Shown in pieces: positions 55,301 through 64,000 of a DNA stretch of 64,000 bases. The position numbers were made by a program, and so were the translations under genes. How positions within the stretch are numbered: position 1 is the first letter of the stretch; each line of letters begins with the position of its first letter. Source of the stretch: Lactarius indigo (lineage: Eukaryota > Basidiomycota > Agaricomycetes > Russulales > Russulaceae); assembly GCA_025766275.1 (NCBI GenBank), contig JAFKAC010000066.1, forward strand, positions 248,001-312,000, in the 5' to 3' direction. The notes beneath the pieces were generated by a model. It was not told where the DNA came from. It did not search any database and saw only the letters and a program-made list of their open reading frames with translations.

Positions 55301-57743
55301 TGCTATCACATGTGCTGTTAAATTGCCGTAGCTGGCCAGCTGCTCAGTGATGTGGGAGTAAATATGAGTGCTGAAACAGCTGACTCGGCAGAGCGAGAGA
55401 GGATGAACAGTTCTCGTAGGAAATAGAAGACAGTCTCGATGACGGTGCATCACGCGAAGGACAACAGTCTTAGGAAGTTGAGGACGTGTTTCTGAAGACC
55501 GATTTTACTGATACGGAGGAGCTCCTCAGAGAGAAAAGAAATCAGATGAATATTTCTAAATGTCATATCTCGTCCATTATCGTGGCCACTGTAATGTACT
55601 TTCTGTAAATTGGGATTTTCACGGTAGTTTTTTCAGATAGATGGGATTGTGTGCTCTCGTCTTGTCGCAGATTTGGATCACGCACTAATCCCTGCAGGCT
55701 ACCCAATCTTATGGAGGGGTGAACATTTTTTAAACAGCAATATCGAACCACGAACAACCCGCGGATAAATACGCAGTCATCTTTCTATCGAACTGCGTGG
55801 GGTAACTCATGTAACGGAGACCGCTGACTGACGGTGGACAGATGCCGCAGATCCCGGGTCTGCACCCCCAAAATGGCTCGAGTTATTGGCAATTCGGCCC
55901 GCCGTTGTCTATGGTAGTAACCTCATCGTCTGTTGGATCAATGTGTCGTGATTTCATAGTCAAACAGCCAACAACCTGGTGGGTGAGATGATCTCACTGA
56001 GATCTATCATACAATCACGTGAGCCCGTTCACGTGACGTCGGCTTGTTTGACCGTGCGCCACACTCTTGCCCTTCTCCCTTAACTGCTCTTGTACCTCAG
56101 TGTTCCACCATAACGTGTTTACCGCATCATTGTCGTCTGTTTTTCTTCATAACTCTATTCTTCATACTGTTCGCAGCGGCCGAACACACGCAAGCAGTCA
56201 ATCAACACCAACTCCGTCGACAAATGAAATCTGGCAATCGAGAAGCAGACCCATCAGACGAGGAAGTGTACGAAGGGGTGCGCTACAGACGATGCTCCCA
56301 CATGCGACTGTGCACTGTAATTTCACGTGTTTCTGCAACGTTTCGCTATCCCTTCGACACACAGTTCATGCTCCCGGCAACTATTCTCTGCCATAAAATC
56401 AGTCCGCTCGGTCTACCGCACTAGCATCATGTTAAGGGAGTCTCCCTTGGAAACTCGATAAAAGCGTTGGAGAACATAACCTCTTCGCCTCATATTAAAC
56501 CTGACCGGCAATCATTCATTTGCCACATTGGGGGAAACGGTCGGACGCGGCAACTAGCGAAACCAAAATTTCGGCTCAAGAGGTCCTACAGTAACCACGA
56601 CGCATCCAATTTTCAACGCCACCGCGTTCCGAGGTGCAACCAGCCGTATAGTACGGCCAACCCTCCCCTCTCTTAGGAAAGTCTCACTGAGACCGCAGAT
56701 GCTATAGCCTCTTCAAGTCAAAGCTGCTTGAATCAACGAGCCCGTCGTACTGCTCAGTCAAGAGGTTGACTTGTATGGACAACTCCATCTCCGTTGCTGA
56801 CTCCCGGTCATTGAGCAACGGATTCTACAGTAACCTCATGGCGGAACTCAAACTTTCTTTGCTCCACTACCCATTACCTGCCCAGTTCCCTCACTCGTTT
56901 TCGCATAGTCTTAACCAGCAGGCCCATACCGCTGGCGACACATCGAACCCCTTTATCAATGTCCTTGCGGACCCCTCGAGGCGAGACCCCGCAGCTACAC
57001 AGGTATAGCCCTACACCCTACCGGTGAGTACTTTTGTCCCTTCTAACTGGGCATGGAGTGCCTCCTCACACTACGTATTACACAGCTTCTTCCTTCCATG
57101 ATAACTTCCAACTATTCAGCCCCGCTCTCTGGTGTTATCTAACCGATTGATATCACACAATACGCCTGGAGTCCTATTCCAACTTCCGTCGGCGGCCGCT
57201 CCCTTCGGGGGTGTACATGAAAAAAATTGGAGCGGTTTAACATGACATCCAAGCATGGTCGACACGCTTGTCAATAGCCTGAGACAGCCTGTGCTCCCCA
57301 AATCTTCTTCGAATGAGCACAAGACCATCTGGCGATCGCTTCGTTAACATCTTTCGCGACCCGCTCAGATGTCCGCACCAAGGAGGTGCGTATTGCCGTG
57401 TCGGTTAAAGGAATGTGGGTCACCTCACCCATCGTTCTGCAACCGATCTCGAGCATAACACGATGTTTTCAGAGGTAGACCTATGGATCTCAACACTAAT
57501 TTCAGGTTCATATCATGGCTGTGCTACTCCTCGGTGCCGTGAGTATCATCAACGGCCGCATCCCCGGCTTTCTTCGTGACTCGCCTCTTGTGGCGTATCT
57601 GATTTGTGAAGGATTTGGAGGTTTTTCGCTCTCTTGGCCTGTGACCGATTTCGGGGTGCACAGGTTCTCCATGTTCTCCATCAACGCGTCATAGAGCCCA
57701 TAAAGGAGTCTTGTTTCCTCTCTGCGTTTCCCCATAGCAAGCG
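55301..57743. other. Long stretch without a recognised gene
   Basis: Contains the E-box/CRE cluster at 56015-56040 (next entry). Downstream of it is a 66-codon frame from ATG 56224 (MKSGNREADPSDEEVYEGVR), too short to judge. No transposon or RNA gene recognised. Confidence 0.35.
56015..56040. promoter_or_regulatory. Paired TCACGTGA palindromes next to TGACGTC
   Basis: TCACGTGA occurs at 56015-56022 and again at 56029-56036, a 14-bp spacing, and the second overlaps TGACGTC (56034-56040). Such sites are bound by bHLH (CBF1/Pho4-like) and bZIP (ATF/CREB-like) factors in fungi. Which gene they would serve is unclear. Confidence 0.4.
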
Positions 57744-58673
57744 ATGGATGGGACCCAGGTAATGAGGTCCCTCCTCGTGTGTGTATACCCTTCCAACTGA
57801 CCCCTTTTTCTATTTATCTTCCAGAGCCTTCTCGTTGACGGGTACATATCCCAGACCTTCCAAAGTCGAGCAGCCGAGCAGTACTTCCTCAATCTACTAA
57901 AGAGCACCTCCATTCCCCCGCATGAAACCCTGTCTTACACTGGGGAGGAGGGCTATTTATTCTTTGTCAATTCTGTCAATTCTGTCCCTCCCCATATTCC
58001 CACCCGGTTTCCTTACCCGTCGGGTCTTTGGTTGCTCGACCGCAGCATCGTGGATATGGGTACGGTGGTTCCTCAGACGATGTGGTCCGCGCGTTCTCCT
58101 GTCAATAGGCGACAGAACGTCGAAAAGGCGATGTTGCAGATGCCCGTCTTTTTCGAAGGCAAAGATGGGAGACTCGGCCTTTCTCTCGAGGCATCGATTG
58201 ATGGTCAAGGCCACGTTCTCCGAGACGCGAATGACCCCGCGCCGCTGGGCCAAAAGACGACCCTACATATCCGCATTGTCGTGAGTAATGGCCTTTGGTC
58301 GCTTTGTGGATCACTTGCTGAATCCGAATCCCCAACGTTAGTGGCCCGGCTATAAGAAATTCAAGCGGCAAATCCTAATTCGTGACGAGTCGAGCGCGCG
58401 CAGCCCGATCACAATGGCTAGATTCATCGGTCATGTCGGGCGAACCGTGGATAAATTCCTTCAGGTCCGTCTTCCACCACCACCGCGTACCATGTGACGA
58501 ATTTTACTTTCTAGGATTGCGAAGTAGACTCTGGGTGTGTCGACGATAGACGCGAGCTATGGCGGATCGGGCCAGGCGGCATCGAGCGCAGCGATATTAT
58601 AATCATCGGTGTCGTTCACGTTTCTGCGGGAAGCTGGACGCCGATAATGCAACTGAATCGTTACATTTTTTAA
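57744..58673 (+). CDS. Conserved unknown protein, family U copy 3 (250 aa)
   Basis: Exons 57744-57758 (MDGTQ), 57825-58280, 58342-58464 and 58515-58673, with introns of 66, 61 and 50 nt, all GT-AG and in frame. Sequence: SLLVDGYISQTFQSRAAEQY, FLNLLKSTSIPPHETLSY, GYLFFVNSVNSVPPHIP (a short NSV repeat accounts for extra residues), LLDRSIVDMGTVVPQTMW, MPVFFEGKDGRLGLSLEA, WPGYKKFKRQILIRDESSAR, then DDRRELWRIGPGG and SWTPIMQLNRYIF. The M of SWMPIM is T here, the only copy with that change. Same family and gene structure as U1, U2 and U4. Function unknown. Confidence 0.75.
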
Positions 58674-59959
58674 ACGTCTACTTTTAAGTTATTGGAGACA
58701 CGTGAGGGTCTCCATATTCTATTTACCTGAGCGCCCGGCGCGCCCACTCAGGATTATTGTCTATTTTCGCATGTACCTACAGAAGCCTTATAATGCACGG
58801 ACGCACGTTGAGCTCGTGTTTTTTGCACGCAGAAAAAAAGAGCTAACTAAACCCTACCATCCATAATTATTAAATTATTATAATAAAGTCTTGTGTCCGT
58901 TCAAAATAAAACCCCCTCTTCAGCCACCAAAATTGTGAGATTGCGAGAACTAGGTTTTTTCGTGACATAATCTTTCAATCAGGTCACATTCCGAACCAAG
59001 GCACGGCACGAACACGAAGGTGCTTGCGAACTTGCGAAGATGACCACTACCTTGGCGGATTCGTTCCGTCGGAGGTCCGAGCGGCGCGTAACATCCACCG
59101 ACTATGCTCGGCCTCGGGCTTGTCTTGCACTCGCCCGCACAAATTTTTGGGTGCCCCTCGGGGGCAATCCAATCGTCTTTGTCTCTCCGAGAGACAAAGA
59201 CTCGGGTTCTATTGCTACGCGGTAATCATGATGTACTGCTATGACTCATTCTCCCGAATGTTCCTCCCGCGTTTTCATTTTTCCGTCTGAAGTGACGATT
59301 TGCTGCCTCGAATCGAAAGGCAAGCGCGACTGATGCCTATCGTGCCCGAGCATGTGTGTTCTGCCCGAGGTTCTGCCCGAGAACTTACTCATGTTCCGTT
59401 TTTTGATGTTTGGAAAATACGAGTCATATCATTGTGCCCGAGAATGTATCTAAGTGGATTCTTGACTCGTAAGTCCCCTACGTGCCTTCAAGCGAGTTGA
59501 CTTCGCTCGCTCTCGTCTTGTTTCGGCCACCGGCACGTGACCGACTTTCTACTCTGGTGCGCCCCTAACCTCACCATACCTACCTACCATCCATCCAAAC
59601 TAGTGGAAATGGTGTCCAAACATCGAAACGTAATTTTGATACCGGGGTTTATTCGTGTCTATCATAGTACAGCATTGCCTTGAGGCGTTCTTTACAGCCA
59701 TTGGTCGGAATACGACAACTTGATAGATAGATTAGATCGATCCATCATGCATCATTTGTTGTGTTCCAAAATAAACAAGGAATACGATGGTGTCCGAGTG
59801 ACTTTGGATTTATCGATTCGTTGTCAGCCGTGTGAAATAAAGGGATCGCGTGTTCATCTATACTAGAATTGTCCAACAAACATCTACAGACCTGATTACA
59901 AGAACATGACTCTGGAGTACCTCTAAGTGTTTGTAGTATATGGAAACTATTAGCAGGTA
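58674..59959. other. Between convergent U3 and U4, nothing recognised
   Basis: U3 (+) and U4 (-) end towards this AT-rich spacer. Short frames near 59024-59290 have no family resemblance. Confidence 0.4.
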
Positions 59960-60898
59960 TTAGATAATGTAACGGTTGAGTTGCATGATGGGCATCCAAC
60001 TTCCAATGGAATCGTTGATGGCACCGATGATCACGACGTCGTCGCGGCGGATGCCTCCTTGCCCGATCTTCCATAATTCGCGTCGGTCGTCGGAAGACCC
60101 ATGGTCCAGTTCGCGAACCTAGAAAAGCAAGCCTCGTTATACGCGCGTTTTTCTTGCTCCCCGGCGAGGTGGGACGAACCTGAAGAAAGGCATCTACGGC
60201 ACGCCCAATCTGATGAGCGAGAGTGGCGATGGTGATGGGATTGTGTGCGCCCGTCTCGTCGCGGGCCGGGATCTGGCGCTTGAATTCCCTGTACCCAGGC
60301 CACTAAACATCATAAAGAGGGGGGGGGGGGGGTGAACAACAATACCGAACCACGGGCCAGCCACCTGATGACACCACTCACGGTAATACGGAGATTCGTC
60401 GTCGTCCTGTCACCGAGTTTCGCGGGGTAATTCGCGTCGCGGAGATTATAGCACTGGCCAGCGGCGGACGCCTCAAGAGAGATGCCGAGCCTTCCATCTG
60501 TGCTCTCGAAAAAGATGGGCAGTTGGAGATCGACTTGTTGTCGCCTTTCGAGGGTGGCATGCGGCGACCACAGCGTCTGCGGGACTACCGTTCCCCTGGT
60601 CACGACGCCACGGTCGAGCAGCCAACGGCCTGGCGGGCTGGAATGGTTGACGGGGATGTGGGAAGGGACAGAGTGGAGGAAGAAGAAACTGCCCTCTCTC
60701 CCGGGGTAGGACAAGGCTGTGGATGGGGGAACGGAGGTGCTCTTCAGAAGATTCAAGAAGTATTGTTCGGCTGCACGACTCCGGAAGGTCTGGGATACAT
60801 ACCCGTCAACGAGAAGGGTCTGAAAGATATAAATAAAAGGGTCAGATGGGCATACAAACAAAACAGGCTCCTCCTAGACGCACTTGAACGCCAGCCAT
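59960..60898 (-). CDS. Conserved unknown protein, family U copy 4 (244 aa)
   Basis: Exons 60898-60884 (MAGVQ), 60819-60382, 60302-60180 and 60118-59960; introns of 64, 79 and 61 nt. The second intron contains a run of about 15 C on the coding strand. Sequence: TLLVDGYVSQTFRSRAAEQY, GREGSFFFLHSVPSHIP, LLDRGVVTRGTVVPQTLW, PIFFESTDGRLGISLEA, WPGYREFKRQIPARDETGAH, NPITIATLAHQIGRAVDAFL, DDRRELWKIGQGG, SWMPIMQLNRYII. It differs most from U1-U3 and sits near the S28 gene in less repetitive DNA, so it may be the resident copy from which the others came. That ancestry is inference. Confidence 0.75.
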
Positions 60899-61556
60899 CG
60901 AAAGTATAAGAGATGAGTGGGGTATGAACGCGACTTGGCCATCTTTATAGTCAGTCTTGTGAGACGACCTGTGCGCCACTACCGGAGATTGATTGTACCC
61001 CAACAGTTGGTATGCATCTTAGCATAAAATCCAGTGCGCACTAAATAGGTATTCGAATGAAACGAGAGAAGGTTTAACGAAGCGATCGTTCGGAGGTGAT
61101 GGAACAGAGCATGACAGTGCTTGCAGATATTGGCGCCGGCAGAAGAGCTAACTCCGGGTTGCACAGAATTGGATCACGACTCGGAGTGGGTCATCCGGTG
61201 GAAGCACAGGATCTTGCATTACAGAAATTAAATAAATAAATATCAAAACCCATCGCACTCCTGAAACAGCGTGTCATCCTTAATGCTTGTCCAATTTTTT
61301 CGTTTGCATCCTCGAACAGAGCAATCTTCCATGAAAAAAGATGGAATGGCACAGGTAATTTGTTCAGTCCGCGGCTTGTTTCCCCGCTTCTGTTTAGACT
61401 CGGTTTCTTGGCAGTGGGTCCGCAGCAACCCTCCAACTGCGGAACAGTCTGTCCTCGGCCAGTATATCCACTATCAGGAGTCACTAGTCACTACGAGAGC
61501 CACTTCGATAGTAGTCACAGTGATAACAGCTGAACGAATTTTTCTCTTTTGTGGAT
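60899..61556. other. Intergenic, nothing recognised
   Basis: Lies between U4 start and the 3' end of the S28 gene. Only short overlapping frames. Confidence 0.4.
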
Positions 61557-63934
61557 CTAGGCCGATTGCCCTACAGCACCTCTCCACTCCTTCAACCATA
61601 CCTTCACAAACTCGATCGTTTCAATATGAACCTGACGGATCTCATCGGGTTCTTCAGAACTATTTTTAAGCCCATTTTCGTCCCAGTGATGGACGCCACC
61701 TGATAGGCCACAAATTTCAGCACTTCATACATACAGACCAAAAAAAAAAAAGGTGAATTGAAGACCATGACGCACCAGGGATAATTTTGAAAGGTCTGAG
61801 CAGCGTGTCATCACGCTCCACTGCGCCGCCATAGGTACTATGGGGAGTGTATGGGCGCCACGGATCAACTGGAGGCGTGTCAGCACAGCCTAGAGGAACG
61901 GGGGCATCGGTGTACCTTCTCCGTCTATGAATGCCAGTCTGTCAGCTTCAATGTGGAAGCCACCCAATGAGTTCACGGCAGAGACGTCCGGCAATGGGGG
62001 AACAACGTAGTGCTTTCCCGGTGGGAATGCCTGCACGCAGATCTTATGCTGGTAGTCGATGTCCAGCAGGCGCGAGATGATGGTAGGGACGCTTCTCGGT
62101 GGTGCGGTCTTTCAACGGATCGAGAAAAAGAATGGACGTCAGCGAACGTCGCGACGACGGCTACAACGCGGGCACAGAAGACGCACGGTCAGATAGCCCC
62201 ACTGTGTGCAGTATTGGAAGGTCCAAAGGCGCCAGTCTTCGACGAGACCGGTCACCTGGTAGCGCGAGGCGTCGTTCGTCCCGAAACAGTCTTCCGTGGT
62301 CAAACCTGCTTCTTGAGGGCAACGCGAAACGACATTCTATTGTTCTCGGGGTGTGAACGAGCCTGCACCTCAAGACGGTGGAGCGCATACCTCGCGAATC
62401 CACTTGGCGTAGTTAAGGAGACCAACGTTGACGTTCAGCCCTCCTGGAAGGTGCACTGTGCGAGTAGTGTCTTTCACAGTGGGCGTATCACCGTTTAGAA
62501 CAGCACAGAACTGATCGAATCCCGTCGAACCAACAGCGGGGTCCCAATTCCGATCTTGCCACAAGCCCAACGGATACTGTCCCAGATCAGAGCAAGGCAT
62601 CAATATCGATACACAAGACACCCATCTCGGGTCATCACCAACTCCGGAGGATAAGATGACGCACCGTGAGTACCGAGACAAAGTCTTGATCGGACGCGAG
62701 CCCGCCTAGGCCGAAAAGCTTTTTCAACGGAGTACGGAGAGTGCCTACTTTGAGAAGTGAATCGATAGTGGTGATCGAATTGACGAGGTTGGAGGAGCAC
62801 TTGGGGTCCGCCGCGAGCCGGATAACGTCCATGTATTCCCAATTGGTGAGCACGGCATGCGTCACCGCTAGTAACGGCGCAGGTTCCCGATCAGCTGTAT
62901 GTGAAGGGGGGACCGGACATACCGCTCGATGCGATGGCTCCAAACACGATATCAGGGTAGAGCACACGCATATGAGCCGCCCGTGCTCCTGCATATGAAC
63001 CCTGTAATCGGACGCCGTTTGTGAACACCCAGGGGGCAATACAGTCCAACAAGGGGAATACGTACACCGTAATAGATCCATGGAGTATTGGGCGCGGTGA
63101 GATCTTCAGCAATGCCCTCAAACTTGACGTTACGCATAAAGTTGGCTGAATCTTCAAGCGCTTGTTCATTTGTCAACCATCTATGTGGGCAGGAGATCAG
63201 CGTAACTAGAGATGGTACAGTTGGAGGATGATGATGCGCGCACCGGAGCGCGTCCGTTGACAAGTTCTGAACGCCAATAGACTTGCCTGAAAGCCCGCTG
63301 AATGTCAATACATCGCACGCGTCGCAGACCCCCTATGCCCGAAGGACTCGGAGAGCACAGGGCGACACGAAACATGTGTGGGACACGCACCGTAGTACCT
63401 GTGTTCGAGCACAACGCCAACGCCGCCCGTGGCGCGCGCGAGGATGTCCGCGATACCCGTGTCTAGGAATGGCAAGCGATCCTCCCCACTCGTCTCGCCC
63501 CCGTCGATCACGATCACCGGCGCACCGGGACGCGGCTTGTAGTGCCGTGCATTGACCCAGAAGCGCTGTGGAAACGTAGCGTCGGTAGTTTTGTGGAAAT
63601 GGTCCAGCGGCTGCGTGAACGTCTGCGCACGGAACTTGGGTGTTGCGGGCCCTGACACGCCGGCTGCTGTTGTTGCTGCTGTTGCTTCAGCTGCTGCTCC
63701 GGAAGCGACGAACGCCGCTTGCGGTTCCCCGTCTGTGGGGGTTTCGGAGAAGTCGGTGACGAGGCCTTGCTGTGAGGTCGTACGCGCCGTAGCGGAGGCG
63801 GTGCGGTGATGTAACTTCCAAAAATTGACACCCTGTGCGCCGCTGTGCAGGCCAGGGGTGTCAAGTGCACTGCTACCGATTATTGCAGCGACCACCGCGA
63901 TGAGGGGAAGTAAGCTACAACCGCAAAACCGCAT
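61557..63934 (-). CDS. Secreted serine peptidase, family S28 (582 aa, ten exons)
   Basis: Exons: 63934-63391, 63286-63244, 63180-63066, 63001-62923, 62867-62665, 62576-62391, 62336-62187, 62108-61916, 61868-61776, 61699-61557; nine GT-AG introns of 47-104 nt, one continuous frame. S28 enzymes (lysosomal Pro-X carboxypeptidase, DPP II, fungal secreted prolyl peptidases) cleave near proline. Residues 1-24 form a signal peptide (MRFCGCSLLPLIAVVAA). An Ala/Thr-rich linker is at about 77-96. Family motifs: FTQPLDHF, VIDGGETSGEDR, VVLEHRYYGKSIG, then GGSYAG with the nucleophile Ser236, ECF-like TTEDCFGTNDASR, FIDGEVDPWRPYTPHS with Asp506, and GVHHWDENG with the histidine (539 or 540). Length is normal for the fungal family and all triad positions are present. 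Probably extracellular or vacuolar protein digestion. Confidence 0.95.
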
Positions 63935-64000
63935 AATGATGGTGGTTTTGTGGCGAGTGGGAAGCGAACAGCGGCTCCCCCCGTTCTCAGGCCACGGTCT
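63935..64000. other. Start-proximal upstream region of the S28 gene, cut by window edge
   Basis: Only 66 bp remain. No clear TATA or other element is visible. Confidence 0.4.

Noticed and set aside
1..64000. CRISPR arrays, prokaryotic operons, rRNA genes
   Set aside because: No regularly spaced direct repeats, ribosome-binding-site-linked gene strings or rRNA-like sequence were seen. The gene structures are eukaryotic.

Overview
The window looks like genomic DNA of a filamentous basidiomycete, most likely an agaricomycete. Genes are split by short GT-AG introns (about 47 to 105 nt) and lie on both strands without operons. The recognisable proteins are F-box/leucine-rich, F-BAR/RhoGAP, S28 peptidase and jacalin-like, all eukaryotic and typical of mushroom-forming fungi. 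Much of the sequence is accessory: gene relics, transposon debris and repeated segmental duplication.

Layout. 1-830 is the 5' part of an F-BAR/RhoGAP-type gene running off the left edge. 1.7-2.5 kb holds a transposase relic and a minisatellite. 2.86-3.75 kb is the first copy of an unknown four-exon family, here called U. From 5.8 to 38.9 kb lies a cluster of twelve related F-box genes and relics. Six look intact (8341-9720, 10036-11897, 14429-16329, 23653-25188, 27813-29698, 32328-33848); the others are truncated, deleted or frameshifted. The cluster was built by copying a two-gene module: an F-box gene without a leader, followed by an F-box gene with a separate leader exon. The module occurs three times on the plus strand and once inverted, so two modules meet tail to tail near 27.36 kb. 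A non-LTR retrotransposon relic (17-18.7 kb), a second F-BAR/RhoGAP copy (19.35-22.0 kb) and a proteasome alpha-subunit fragment (23.2-23.5 kb) interrupt the cluster.

From 39 kb rightwards genes are sparse. U copies lie at 41.5, 57.7 and 60.0 kb. Two duplicated small-protein genes (V1, V2) lie at 44.7 and 46.0 kb, a second decayed duplication pair at 47.4-48.6 and 53.6-55.3 kb, and a jacalin-like lectin gene at 49.0-49.7 kb. The right end (60-64 kb) looks more like conserved core genome, with U4 and a complete ten-exon secreted S28 serine peptidase.

How the parts may work together. The F-box proteins would be substrate adaptors of SCF ubiquitin ligases, with a divergent leucine-rich part as the likely recognition surface; this is family knowledge, not shown here. 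The duplication, inversion, deletion and chimerism are what would be expected of a fast-evolving adaptor repertoire. The S28 peptidase and lectin are probably independent of it. No RNA genes, CRISPR arrays or virus-derived genes were recognised.
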